Source: Actinomycetota bacterium
GTDB lineage: Bacteria > Actinomycetota > Acidimicrobiia > Acidimicrobiales > MedAcidi-G1
Direction of reading: 5' to 3'
Length of the DNA stretch: 64,000 nucleotides
Assembly (NCBI GenBank): GCA_014381945.1
Contig: JACNKQ010000031.1
Location: forward strand, 1-64,000
Position 1 is the stretch's first letter. Each line of letters opens with the position of its first letter. Shown here piece by piece: positions 23,482 through 31,640 of the stretch. The notes beneath the pieces are model-generated. The model made no database searches, was not told the DNA's origin, and saw nothing but the letters and a program-made list of their open reading frames with translations. The translations under genes and the position numbers were made by a program.

Positions 23482-23771
23482 GTGCCAGTCTGCTGGTTCG
23501 GATCACCGCAGCTGTTCTGGTCCGCCCACGCCTCTGGGTCACGGCGCTTCGGCAGGCCCATCGCCTTGCACCCCGGGGATGGTGGCGTCGACCACCGTTC
23601 CTGCCGCTCCCGGATCGTGGCTATTCGGCGTTCCGGCAGGTCACCCAGTACGGCGACCCCGGCCACCCGCCGGAGGTCGGGGACATCCTGGTATGGCTCG
23701 ACTGGTGCCGCTCCCTTCCGGCGGCGGTCGCTGCCGGAACTTGCGAAGAAGGCGCATGGGGCGACCAGTAG
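23478..23771 (+). CDS. small conserved hypothetical protein
   Basis: 97 residues, basic N-terminal half with many Arg and Trp (HRLAPRGWWRRPPFLPLPD), then a Tyr/Gly-containing middle and an acidic segment ending VGDILVWLDWCRSLP. There is no signal peptide, no transmembrane helix of clear length and no catalytic motif. The GTG start overlaps the stop of the ROK kinase gene (GTGA), and third-codon-position GC is high, both supporting a real gene. I do not recognise a characterised family; the W-rich motif looks like a conserved actinobacterial orphan. Confidence 0.6.
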   Translation: MSASLLVRITAAVLVRPRLWVTALRQAHRLAPRGWWRRPPFLPLPDRGYSAFRQVTQYGDPGHPPEVGDILVWLDWCRSLPAAVAAGTCEEGAWGDQ

Positions 23772-23774
23772 GGT
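23769..23774 (+). promoter_or_regulatory. -10 element TAGGGT for the HNH gene
   Basis: TAGGGT ends 6 bases before the GTG at 23781 and overlaps the stop of the previous gene, so the HNH gene probably has its own leaderless promoter. Confidence 0.5.
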
Positions 23775-23780
23775 TCGGAT

Positions 23781-24290
23781 GTGGCCAACTCACTGATCCT
23801 CAATGCCACCTATGAGCCGCTTTCGATCGTGTCGACCAGGCGGGCGATCGTCCTCGTGCTGGGAGAGCGTGCGGAGACGGTGCATACCACCGGGCGGGTC
23901 GTCCATTCGGAGTTCCTCGAGATCAACGAACCCTCCGTGGTCCGCCTGTCGCGATACGTGCACGTTCCCAGGTACCGGCGCCGGGGCTTCAGTCGGAGGG
24001 CGGTCCTCCACCGTGACGAACACCGCTGCCAGTACTGCGGCTCGCGGGCTGAAAGCGTCGACCATGTCGTGCCGAGGAGCCGTGGGGGCGCCCACGATTG
24101 GGAGAACGTGGTTGCCGCCTGCCGTCGCTGCAACACGCGCAAGAGCGACCGGCCCCTTGCCGAGTCCGGGCTGTGGCTGAGTCGGGAGCCGCGGGTGCCC
24201 CGCCTCTCGACCTGGTTCGTGATGATGGCCGGTTCCGTCCCCCGGTCCTGGGAGCCGTATCTGGACCTGGTGGCCGGCCAGACGGCGTGA
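23781..24290 (+). CDS. HNH endonuclease-domain protein
   Basis: 169 residues. The C-terminal half has a zinc-bound HNH core: CQYCG, then VDHVVPRSRGGAHDWENVVA and CRRCNTRKSDR, with the two CxxC pairs coordinating zinc and His in DHVVPRS as catalytic base. The N-terminal part, LILNATYEPLSIVSTRRAI and VLVLGERAE, is the conserved extension of the stand-alone actinobacterial and cyanobacterial HNH family. These chromosomal proteins are not clearly part of mobile elements; a role in DNA repair or restriction is possible. It overlaps the downstream lipoate-ligase-like gene by 4 bases. Confidence 0.88.
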   Translation: MANSLILNATYEPLSIVSTRRAIVLVLGERAETVHTTGRVVHSEFLEINEPSVVRLSRYVHVPRYRRRGFSRRAVLHRDEHRCQYCGSRAESVDHVVPRSRGGAHDWENVVAACRRCNTRKSDRPLAESGLWLSREPRVPRLSTWFVMMAGSVPRSWEPYLDLVAGQTA

Positions 24291-24988
24291 ACGGCTGGGA
24301 GTGCGATCGGCCCCTCGGAGGTGTAGCCGAGCGCCATCTCCGGGACCCCTGCTTCGCCACGCGGCGGGTCCTCATCCACGAGGTCGACCGTCCGACGCTG
24401 GTTCTCGGCAGCGCCCAACGGGATGGACGGTGGGCGCCGGACGAGGCCCGGCTGCAGGCTGCCGGATGCGATCTGGTCAGGCGCCGCTCCGGTGGCGGTG
24501 GCGTCCTCCTCCGTCCGGGTCACGTGCTCTGGGTGGATGTCATCCTCCCGCGTGGCGACGACCTCTGGGACGACGACGTGGGGTGCTCGGGCCTGTGGCT
24601 GGGCGATGTCTGGGCGGCAGTGCTGGAAGGCATGGGCCTCGTTGCCGAAGTGCATCGGGGCGCGCTGGTCGGAGGTAGGTGGTCCGGGGCCGTGTGCTTT
24701 GCCGGACGCGGGCCCGGTGAGGTCTCGGTAGGCGGCCGCAAGGTGGTCGGCATCAGCCAACGCCGCACCAGGGAGGGTGCCTGGTTCCAGTGTGCGGCCC
24801 TGCTGGAATGGCGGCCCCGGGAGATGGTCGACCTGCTGGGCCTCGAACCGGTGGGTCAGGTGATGGCGGAACTGGAGGCGTGTGCCGTCGGCCTGGTCGA
24901 CCTGCTGGCGGGAGATTCGCCGGGCGCCGAGGGCCTGTCGGCGGCTTTGTCGGCGGCTTTGTTGGCCGAGTTCTCCCGAAGCTCCTGA
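24287..24988 (+). CDS. lipoate-protein ligase A-like (BPL/LPL catalytic domain) protein
   Basis: 233 residues. The substrate-binding loop RRRSGGGGVLLRPGHVLW corresponds to RRxSGGGxVxHDxG of LplA/LipM-type enzymes. The lysine motif is VGGRKVVGISQRR, where Lys would contact the lipoyl adenylate. It attaches lipoate or octanoate to lipoyl domains, such as the E2 encoded at 1216-2544. Differences from canonical LplA (for example no His in the RPGHVLW loop position) leave open an octanoyltransferase or a divergent biotin/lipoyl ligase. The GTG start overlaps the HNH stop (GTGA). The C-terminal end is an Ala/Leu-rich tail, AALSAALLAEFSRSS. Confidence 0.75.
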   Translation: MNGWECDRPLGGVAERHLRDPCFATRRVLIHEVDRPTLVLGSAQRDGRWAPDEARLQAAGCDLVRRRSGGGGVLLRPGHVLWVDVILPRGDDLWDDDVGCSGLWLGDVWAAVLEGMGLVAEVHRGALVGGRWSGAVCFAGRGPGEVSVGGRKVVGISQRRTREGAWFQCAALLEWRPREMVDLLGLEPVGQVMAELEACAVGLVDLLAGDSPGAEGLSAALSAALLAEFSRSS

Positions 24989-25074
24989 CCCGTCAGGGCC
25001 GACAACTCCTAGCCGGGGATGTGCGCAGTTTCTCGGGTGTCTTTCGGATCCTGCGCGTCCTGTGGGGCGGTGAC

Positions 25075-25104
25075 TTGCTTATGGGGGGCAATTACCCATA
25101 GAGT
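25075..25104 (+). promoter_or_regulatory. mraZ promoter (TTGCTT, 18 bp, TAGAGT)
   Basis: TTGCTT (25075-25080) and TAGAGT (25099-25104) with 18-bp spacing predict a start near 25111, giving a leader of about 90 bases. The -10 abuts the three MraZ boxes. This is the likely entry point for the whole dcw operon. Confidence 0.6.
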
Positions 25105-25128
25105 GGGTCGTTGTGGAGTGAAAGGGGG
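25104..25128 (+). promoter_or_regulatory. MraZ operator: three G-rich boxes at 10-bp spacing
   Basis: TGGGT (25104-25108), TGGAG (25114-25118) and GGGGG (25124-25128) repeat every 10 bp, the pattern recognised by MraZ (TGGGN boxes with 5-bp spacers). Position at the transcription start fits autoregulation of mraZ and repression of the dcw operon. Confidence 0.65.
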
Positions 25129-25199
25129 AACAGTTGCTTCCTCCTTCCACCCCGAACCGACAAGCCAGCACCACGATCCGGAGAGGAGGGGAGAGCGAC

Positions 25200-25634
25200 A
25201 TGGACTTCGACTTCTTCGTCGGAACATTCGAACACACGCTCGACGAAAAGGGACGAATCGTCCTTCCCGCCAAGTTCCGGTCCCACTTCACCGACGGCGT
25301 GTACCTCACTCCGGCCGACGACTGCGTGGTGCTGCGGACCCGGGCGGAGTTCGAGGGAATGGTCGAGCGCATCCAGGCGAAGGTGCGCTCCGGCGAGGTC
25401 GACCACCAGTTGAGAACGGCGCTTGGGTCGGAGTCCGTCAACGTGCAACCGGATGCCCAGGGCCGCATCACCCTGACGGCACGGCTCCAGGAACTTGCCT
25501 CCCTGGAGCGCGAGATCGTCCTCATCGGAGCCTTCGACACGATCCAGATCTATGCGGCGTCCACCTGGCGCCAGGTGGAACAGGCAAGCGCCAGCGTCGT
25601 CGCCGAGGCATACCGCCAGGGCATCGGAATCTGA
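25200..25634 (+). CDS. mraZ: MraZ, DNA-binding regulator of the dcw operon
   Basis: 144 residues with two tandem SpoVT/AbrB-like (SWIM) domains. Each has a loop D-x-KGR: FEHTLDEKGRIVLPAKFR near residue 12 and VQPDAQGRITLTARL near residue 85. MraZ oligomers bind direct repeats of TGGGN upstream of their own gene, and such boxes are present at 25104-25128. The ATG at 25200 is chosen because AGGAGGGGAG ends about 6 bases upstream; the longer frame (from 25134) would include this ribosome-binding site. The gene is first in the division and cell wall cluster, separated from rsmH by an unusual 221-bp gap. Confidence 0.94.
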   Translation: MDFDFFVGTFEHTLDEKGRIVLPAKFRSHFTDGVYLTPADDCVVLRTRAEFEGMVERIQAKVRSGEVDHQLRTALGSESVNVQPDAQGRITLTARLQELASLEREIVLIGAFDTIQIYAASTWRQVEQASASVVAEAYRQGIGI

Positions 25635-25705
25635 GGCAGAAGGACAAGGGGGTGGCACGGCGCAACTCGACCACGAGGACGAGGGATGGCGAACCCGGCC
25701 GCCCT

Positions 25706-25815
25706 TCGACAGTCCCCCGATCGGCAGGATGGGAGGTCCCTACTCCGCCCGCTTGCCATCCAGCCCGACCGGGAGAGAAATCCCGGCGTGCGCCCGCCGA
25801 TCGGGGGACTGTCGA
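25706..25815. repeat. 20-bp perfect inverted repeat between mraZ and rsmH
   Basis: Arms 25706-25725 and 25796-25815 are perfectly complementary over 20 bp (core GACAGTCCCCCGATC), separated by 70 bp that contains a further hairpin (CGGGA with TCCCG) and a pair GGATGG/CCATCC. Outer flanks show additional imperfect complementarity. There is no T tract for termination and no open frame that looks coding. Either a miniature mobile element or a structured RNA acting on read-through into rsmH. Confidence 0.9.
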
Positions 25816-25855
25816 GGGACGGCGGGGACGTTGTCGAGTCGCCGCCGCATTCACC

Positions 25856-26851
25856 ATGGACACCTCCGATGCAACTCCCGAACCGATCCCGGAAGCGACC
25901 CCGGAGAACCCCTTCCGTCACCTGCCGGTGATGCTCGACGAGGTGCTCGCCGCACTCGAGCCAATGCCGGCCGGTGCCTTCCTCGACGCCACCGTGGGCG
26001 GTGGAGGCCACGCCGCCGCCCTGCTCGATGCCCGCCCCGACTGTCGCCTGATCGGCATCGACCGTGACGCCGAAGCCATCGAGGCTGCTGGGCACCGCCT
26101 CGCCGCATTCGGGGAACGTGTCCACCTCGTACACGCTGCCTTCCGCGACCTGTCCGGTGTCCTCGCCCACGTGCTCGGAGGAGACCCCCTGGTCGGGTTC
26201 CTGTTCGACCTTGGCGTGTCCTCCCCGCAGCTCGACCGCTCCGAACGCGGCTTCAGCTACCGGGAGCCGGGTCCGCTCGACATGAGAATGGACCGCCGGC
26301 AGACCCGGACCGCAGCCGACCTCGTCAACGGCTCGACCGAATCCGAGCTCGCCGCCATCCTTCGAACCCACGCCGACGAACGGCATGCCGGGCGGATCGC
26401 CGCCGCCCTGGTGGCGGCCCGACCGGTCACCGACACCAGACAACTCGCTGATCTGGTCCGTGATGCGATTCCGGCCCCCGCACGGCGCCGTGGTGGGCAC
26501 CCGGCCAAGCGCACGTTCCAGGCCCTGCGCATAGCGGTCAACGACGAACTGGCCCAACTGCCCGGCACCCTCGATATGGCCATTGAACGCCTGGTCACCG
26601 GCGGTCGGGGAGTTGTCCTCGCCTACCACTCGGGCGAGGACCGGATCGTCAAGGAGCGCTTCGACCAGGCGGCGACCGGTGGATGCACGTGCCCGGCCCG
26701 ACTGCCCTGTGGCTGTGGGGCCGTGTCGACAGCCCGCACCCTCCGACGAGGCGCCCGCCTGCCCTCCGATGCGGAACAGGCACGCAATCCCCGGGCGGCG
26801 AGTGCCCGCCTCCGGGTCCTCGAGCGGACGAATCCGGAGAAGCGCCCATGA
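25856..26851 (+). CDS. rsmH: 16S rRNA (cytosine(1402)-N(4))-methyltransferase
   Basis: 331 residues. RsmH (MraW) methylates N4 of C1402 in the decoding centre using S-adenosylmethionine. The SAM motif is FLDATVGGGGHAAALL, motif II region LIGIDRDAEAI, and the active-site loop FLFDLGVSSPQLDRSERGFS. The C-terminal part has VLAYHSGEDRIVKERF and a Cys-rich CTCPARLPCGCG segment. The ATG at 25856 is used; the frame is open well upstream through the mraZ-rsmH gap, but that region is repeat-rich and unlike the family. It overlaps ftsL by 4 bases. Confidence 0.94.
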   Translation: MDTSDATPEPIPEATPENPFRHLPVMLDEVLAALEPMPAGAFLDATVGGGGHAAALLDARPDCRLIGIDRDAEAIEAAGHRLAAFGERVHLVHAAFRDLSGVLAHVLGGDPLVGFLFDLGVSSPQLDRSERGFSYREPGPLDMRMDRRQTRTAADLVNGSTESELAAILRTHADERHAGRIAAALVAARPVTDTRQLADLVRDAIPAPARRRGGHPAKRTFQALRIAVNDELAQLPGTLDMAIERLVTGGRGVVLAYHSGEDRIVKERFDQAATGGCTCPARLPCGCGAVSTARTLRRGARLPSDAEQARNPRAASARLRVLERTNPEKRP

Positions 26852-27276
26852 CCGCCGTCCTGCGCCTGCCCCGACCGCTCCGCCGACAGGCGCCCGGCTC
26901 GACTCCCACGGCTACTCCTGATGCGGGAATCGTCGCCGATGCCCGTGCAGTGATCGGGCCCTTGGCGATCTTCAGCGTCGCCGCAGTCTTCCTGGCCTCC
27001 CTGCTGCTGGCGGGCTTCCACAGTGTCCTCGTCGACACCCAGTTCGAGGTCGACCGCCTCCAACGCCGACTCGACAACGGACAGGAGCAGTCCCAGATGC
27101 TCAGGATGGAGGTCGCCCGCCTCGAGAGTCCTGAACGGATCCTGAACGTGGCCCAGGGGCGCCTCGGCATGGTGCCACCACCCGAGCGGGTCTACCTCCC
27201 CTCAGTCCTTCCCGGCGACCCCGCCCACCCGATCCCGGCGCCGGTCGGAAACCCGTTCGGGACACTCCACCGATGA
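26848..27276 (+). CDS. ftsL: FtsL-like septum formation protein
   Basis: 142 residues, bitopic: a cytoplasmic basic N-terminus, one transmembrane helix (VIGPLAIFSVAAVFLASLLL), then an extracytoplasmic coiled coil starting FEVDRLQRRLDNGQEQSQML and ending MEVARLESPERIL. The closing AQGRLGMVPPPERVYLP is typical of FtsL/DivIC proteins in Actinobacteria. FtsL links the FtsQ-FtsB complex to FtsW and FtsI. Sequence conservation in this family is low, so the assignment rests on topology plus position between rsmH and ftsI. Its start overlaps rsmH and its stop overlaps ftsI, each by 4 bases. Confidence 0.85.
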   Translation: MTAVLRLPRPLRRQAPGSTPTATPDAGIVADARAVIGPLAIFSVAAVFLASLLLAGFHSVLVDTQFEVDRLQRRLDNGQEQSQMLRMEVARLESPERILNVAQGRLGMVPPPERVYLPSVLPGDPAHPIPAPVGNPFGTLHR

Positions 27277-29162
27277 GCCGACGCCCGGATCCTGTTGCCA
27301 CACGTGGCCGGGGGTCGCGGCGTGTCGTCCCCCTCCGCAAGACAGCCCGCAGCCTCTGGTGGCGTTGCATGGTCACCGGTCTCACCTTCCTACTGATCGC
27401 CGGAGCGCTCGTCTGGCGCCTCGTGTCGCTTCAGATCCTCGAACCCGACCGCTACCTCGCCCACGGAGCGAGACAGCGCATCAGCACGATCGAACTTCCG
27501 GCAGCCCGGGGCGCCATCCTCGACCGGAACGGAGTGGATCTGGCACTCTCGGTGCCGCTCCAGACCATCGCCGCCAACCCCCGGCTCATCGAAGACCCGA
27601 TCCGTGCAGCCCGGGCTCTCGCCCAGATCGCCGACACCGATGTCGAGATCCTCGAACAGCGGCTCGCCAACGGCAAGGCCTTCGTCTATGTGGAGCGACA
27701 GGTATCCGAGGACGTGGCCGAAGCGGCACTGGCACTGGACCTCAACGGCGTCTTCACCATCCAGGAACGGGCCAGGGTGCGACCGGGAGAGGACTCGGCG
27801 ATCGCCCTCCTCGGACGCACCGACATCGACGACACCGGCGTCAGCGGGCTGGAGTTCGTGTTCGATGAACTGCTCTCCGGTACCCCGGGAGAGCTGATCG
27901 TGGAAACGGGGGCACGGGGTTCCACCATCCCGGGCGGTGAGTACCAGATCGAACCGGCGGCCCTCGGCAACGACCTGGTCCTGTCGATCGACCGGTCGCT
28001 GCAGTTCGAGGCAGAGCGCCTCCTTGCTGAAGGAGTCGAGGTGGCAGGCGGCGAGGCGGGAATCCTCATCGCCATGGACCCGAAGACCGGCGAGATCCTG
28101 GCCTCGGCTGCGGTGGTGCGTGAAGATGGGGAGATCAATGCCTCCAGCGAGCACCGTGCCGCCACATGGAGCTACGAGCCCGGTTCGATCATGAAGCCGC
28201 TGACCTTCTCCGCCGTTCTCGACAGCGGTCTCGGCGCACCGTCTTCGGTGCGCGAGGTGCCGGGCTGGGTCCACGTCCACGACAGCGACTTCAAGGACTC
28301 CTTCCCACACGATGAGGAACAGTGGTCCATCGCCGACATCCTCCACCGATCCTCGAATGTCGGAACGATCCTCTGGGCGGTCGACCTCGGCGAAGACCGC
28401 CTCTACGAGCGCCTGCTCGACTTCGGGTTGGGCCGCTCCACCGAACTGGACTTCCCCGGAGAGGCATCGGGCATCCTTGCCGCCGTCGGCAAGTGGTCGG
28501 GCACCTCGCTACCGACCATCGCCATCGGCCAGGGGGTCGCCGTGACACCCGTCCAGATGGTCACGGCGTTTTCGACGATCGCCAACGGGGGACAACGACC
28601 CGCGCCCACCCTGATCCTCGGAACGCGGGACACTACGGGTGTGTTCCAACCCGTCGACCGTGCCCCAACAGAGCAGGTCATCCAACCGGAGTCGGCCCGA
28701 CAGCTCCTCGAGATGCTCGAGCGGGTGGTCGAGTCGGGTACCGGTACCAGGGGCCAGGTGCCCGGCTACAGGGTGGCCGGCAAGACCGGCACCGCATGGA
28801 AGCCCCGCCCTGAGGGCGGATATGGGGAGGGCACCGGCAACATCGACTACGTCGCAAGCTTCGTGGGAATGCTTCCCGCAGAGGATCCGGAACTCGTTGT
28901 GCTGGTGGTCGTCGATGAACCGGCGCTGAGCACCTATTCGGGTGGCCGGGCCGCAGCGCCGATCTTCGCCGAGTTCGCACAGTTCGCGGTCCGACAACGC
29001 CGGATTCCATCTGAAGCCGAGCGCATAGGCCTCGAGGATGCAGGCCGGGTGATGGCGGCGACGCCTGCCCAGATTGTGGCCCTCGAGGCAGCCGAGGCTC
29101 TGGCACGCGAGGAAGCCGAGCGGAGCTCCGACGAGGTCGCAGCGGCATCGACCGGGGGTTGA
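27273..29162 (+). CDS. ftsI: penicillin-binding protein FtsI (class B PBP, septal transpeptidase)
   Basis: 629 residues. Short cytoplasmic tail, one N-terminal transmembrane helix (MVTGLTFLLIAGALVWRLVS), a dimerisation/pedestal domain starting AARGAILDRNGVDLAL, and a transpeptidase domain with SxxK (Ser305 in EPGSIMKPL), SxN (HRSSNVGTI) and KTG (AGKTGTAWK near residue 504). It cross-links septal peptidoglycan with FtsW. The C-terminal tail is Ala/Glu rich (AEALAREEAERSSDEV). Overlaps ftsL by 4 bases; murE starts 1 base after its stop. Confidence 0.95.
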   Translation: MSRRPDPVATRGRGSRRVVPLRKTARSLWWRCMVTGLTFLLIAGALVWRLVSLQILEPDRYLAHGARQRISTIELPAARGAILDRNGVDLALSVPLQTIAANPRLIEDPIRAARALAQIADTDVEILEQRLANGKAFVYVERQVSEDVAEAALALDLNGVFTIQERARVRPGEDSAIALLGRTDIDDTGVSGLEFVFDELLSGTPGELIVETGARGSTIPGGEYQIEPAALGNDLVLSIDRSLQFEAERLLAEGVEVAGGEAGILIAMDPKTGEILASAAVVREDGEINASSEHRAATWSYEPGSIMKPLTFSAVLDSGLGAPSSVREVPGWVHVHDSDFKDSFPHDEEQWSIADILHRSSNVGTILWAVDLGEDRLYERLLDFGLGRSTELDFPGEASGILAAVGKWSGTSLPTIAIGQGVAVTPVQMVTAFSTIANGGQRPAPTLILGTRDTTGVFQPVDRAPTEQVIQPESARQLLEMLERVVESGTGTRGQVPGYRVAGKTGTAWKPRPEGGYGEGTGNIDYVASFVGMLPAEDPELVVLVVVDEPALSTYSGGRAAAPIFAEFAQFAVRQRRIPSEAERIGLEDAGRVMAATPAQIVALEAAEALAREEAERSSDEVAAASTGG

Positions 29163-29163
29163 C

Positions 29164-30600
29164 ATGGACCTGGGCGAGCTCATCGAGGCGGCGCGCCAAG
29201 AGTGGGATAACGGGCTGGATGCGCACAGCATCGGAGCGATCGGCCCGGGAACCCAGATCACCGGTATCGCCTACGACTCGCGCCGGGTTGCCCCGGGGGA
29301 CCTTTTCTGCTGCCTGCCGGGCATCGCTGCCGACGGCCACGACCACGCACGGGAGGCGGTGGCCGCCGGCGCTTCTGCGCTCCTCGTCGAACGCCACCTC
29401 GACCTGGGCATCGATCAGGTGGTTGTGCCGGACGCCCGCCGATCCATGGCGCTGCTCGCCGCCGTCCTCCACGGCTTCCCCTCCCGTCGGCTCGCAGTGG
29501 TAGGGGTGACGGGAACCAACGGCAAGACCAGCGTCGTACACATGCTCGCCGATGTCCTCCGCCGGAGCGGTCGGCACGTCGCAGAGTCGGGAACCCTGAC
29601 CGGAGACAGGACCACACCCGAGGCCCCGGACCTGCAGGCTCGGTTGGCGTCCTGGGCGGACGATGGCGTGGACATCGTGTGTATGGAGGTTTCCTCCCAT
29701 GCCCTGGCACAGCACCGGGTGGACGGCATCGGGTTTGCCGCAGTGGCGTACACGAACCTGACACGGGACCACCTCGACTACCACGGGTCGATGGACGCCT
29801 ATGCGGCGGCCAAGCAGCGCCTCCTCGCAAGGGAGTTCTCCGGCCATGCGGTTGTCGTCGTGGACGACGACTCCGGAAGGGAGCGTGCGGCTGCAGGAAG
29901 GCACTCGGGCCTCGAGGTTGTCGAGGTGGCGACATCGGATGCATCGGTCCTTGTCGGCAGGAACGGATCCCGGTTCACATGGCGACACGGGGAGGTCGAC
30001 CTTGCACTCCCGGGTCGCTTCGCCGTGACGAACGCACTGGTGGTCGCCGAGCTCGCTGTCCTCGTCGGCACGCCTGTTGCGGACGTCCGTGAGGCACTGG
30101 GCCTGCTCCAACCCGTACCCGGCCGTTTCGAGTCCCTTCCCGAGGCGGCCGGCATCAGGGTGGTCGTCGACTATGCACACACACCCGATGCGCTCACGGC
30201 CGCCCTCGCTGCGGCCCGTGAAGTGTCGACCGGCAGGGTCATCTGCGTGTTCGGCTGCGGCGGTGGACGGGATGAGGGGAAGCGTCCAGAGATGGGCCGC
30301 GCAGCCGTTTCGGGCGCCGACGTGGTCGTGGTGACATCCGACAACCCGAGGTATGACCCACCTGGGGGGATCATTGAGGACATTCTTTCCGGTATGGACC
30401 TTTCGGGCACGGATCAATCGGAGGTGATCGTCGAACCGGATCGACGCGAGGCCATGACCATGGCGATCGGCCTGGCGCACTCTGGTGACCTGGTCCTGGT
30501 CGCCGGCAGGGGCCATGAGGCAACACAGCATGTCGGTGCCGACCTCCTGCCGTTCGATGACCGCCTGGTCGCCGCAGAGATACTGGAGCTTCGCTCGTGA
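29164..30600 (+). CDS. murE: UDP-MurNAc-L-Ala-D-Glu ligase adding meso-diaminopimelate
   Basis: 478 residues. The three Mur ligase domains are visible: N-terminal UDP-binding (GIAYDSRRVAPGDLFCCLPG), central ATPase with VTGTNGKTSVVHM and MEVSSHALAQHRVDG, and a C-terminal domain with the specificity motif DNPR (residues 393-396, TSDNPRYDP). DNPR indicates meso-diaminopimelate rather than lysine. The ATG at 29164 is 1 base after the ftsI stop and the end overlaps mraY by 4 bases. murF, which normally follows, is absent, so the D-Ala-D-Ala addition must be encoded elsewhere or by another ligase. Confidence 0.95.
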   Translation: MDLGELIEAARQEWDNGLDAHSIGAIGPGTQITGIAYDSRRVAPGDLFCCLPGIAADGHDHAREAVAAGASALLVERHLDLGIDQVVVPDARRSMALLAAVLHGFPSRRLAVVGVTGTNGKTSVVHMLADVLRRSGRHVAESGTLTGDRTTPEAPDLQARLASWADDGVDIVCMEVSSHALAQHRVDGIGFAAVAYTNLTRDHLDYHGSMDAYAAAKQRLLAREFSGHAVVVVDDDSGRERAAAGRHSGLEVVEVATSDASVLVGRNGSRFTWRHGEVDLALPGRFAVTNALVVAELAVLVGTPVADVREALGLLQPVPGRFESLPEAAGIRVVVDYAHTPDALTAALAAAREVSTGRVICVFGCGGGRDEGKRPEMGRAAVSGADVVVVTSDNPRYDPPGGIIEDILSGMDLSGTDQSEVIVEPDRREAMTMAIGLAHSGDLVLVAGRGHEATQHVGADLLPFDDRLVAAEILELRS

Positions 30601-31640
30601 TCCGCCTGCTCATCGCAGCAGCAGTGGCGATGTCGTCCTCCCTCATCGGGACGCGGATCCTGATCCGGTGGCTGTCCCGCCTGCACATCGGCCAACCCAT
30701 CCGGGACGACGGACCCGAGGGCCACGCCACCAAGGCCGGCACCCCGACGATGGGTGGCCTTGCGGTCGTGACCGGCGCCGTCCTCGGCTATGTCCTGAGC
30801 GACCTGTACCACGGCATCTACACGCGCACCGGCATCTTCGTGATGCTGGCGATCATCGGTGGCGGGACCGTAGGCCTCATCGATGACTGGATCAAGGTCG
30901 TCCGGGAGCGCAGCCTGGGGCTCAGCAAGCGGGCCAAGCTTCTCGGCCTCCTCCTGGTCGCCGTGGGCTTCTCGGTGCTGATGCTCCGCTTCACCGGGGC
31001 CCACACCGAGCTGTCCTTCACCCGCATCGCCCAGCCCGGCATAGACCTGGGCGACACGCTCTGGACCGTCTGGGCCGTGCTCCTCATCATCGGCTCCTCG
31101 AACGCGGTCAACCTCACCGACGGCCTCGACGGCCTGGCGGCCGGCGCCGGCACGTTCTGCTTCGCCGCATTCACCTTCATCGCCTTCTGGCAGTTCCGGT
31201 ACCCGCTGGCCTACGAGGTGCCCCATGCACTCGACCTGGCGGTGGTGGCCGCATCGATGGCAGGCGCCTGCCTCGGCTTCCTGTGGTGGAACGCCGCACC
31301 GGCACAGATCTTCATGGGCGACACCGGCTCCCTGGCGATTGGCACAGGCCTTGCCGCGCTCGCCCTTGCGACCAACACGCACCTGCTGCTCCCGATCGTG
31401 GCGGGCCTGTTCGTGATGGAGACCGTCTCGGTGATACTCCAGATCGGTGCCTTCCGCCTGTTCGGCGGCCGCCGGGTGTTCCGAATGGCACCCGTCCACC
31501 ACCACTTCGAACTGGGCGGCTGGCCCGAGACCACGGTGATCGTGCGCTTCTGGATCATCTCGGGGCTCTGTACCGCCGTGGGCCTGGGGTTGTTCTATGC
31601 CGACTCGATCGCAGCGGGCGTCACGGAGATGGGTCGATGA
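30597..31640 (+). CDS. mraY: phospho-N-acetylmuramoyl-pentapeptide transferase
   Basis: 347 residues, about ten transmembrane helices. MraY forms lipid I from UDP-MurNAc-pentapeptide and undecaprenyl phosphate. Signature segments are HATKAGTPTMGGLAVV, LIDDWIKVVRERSLGLSKRA, and NAVNLTDGLDGLAAG, plus the C-terminal PVHHHFELGGWPE with the His cluster of the active site. The GTG at 30597 overlaps the murE stop and the end overlaps murD (ATGA). Confidence 0.96.
   Translation: MIRLLIAAAVAMSSSLIGTRILIRWLSRLHIGQPIRDDGPEGHATKAGTPTMGGLAVVTGAVLGYVLSDLYHGIYTRTGIFVMLAIIGGGTVGLIDDWIKVVRERSLGLSKRAKLLGLLLVAVGFSVLMLRFTGAHTELSFTRIAQPGIDLGDTLWTVWAVLLIIGSSNAVNLTDGLDGLAAGAGTFCFAAFTFIAFWQFRYPLAYEVPHALDLAVVAASMAGACLGFLWWNAAPAQIFMGDTGSLAIGTGLAALALATNTHLLLPIVAGLFVMETVSVILQIGAFRLFGGRRVFRMAPVHHHFELGGWPETTVIVRFWIISGLCTAVGLGLFYADSIAAGVTEMGR

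Noticed and set aside
25019-25855. Open frame upstream of rsmH spanning mraZ and the inverted repeat
   Set aside because: Overlaps mraZ in another frame and the repeat-rich spacer; the family start (ATG 25856) is clear and stop-free frames are common at this GC content.
28678-30531. 617-residue minus-strand open frame over ftsI and murE
   Set aside because: Antisense to two well-supported ligase/transpeptidase genes; composition is typical of a GC-rich shadow.
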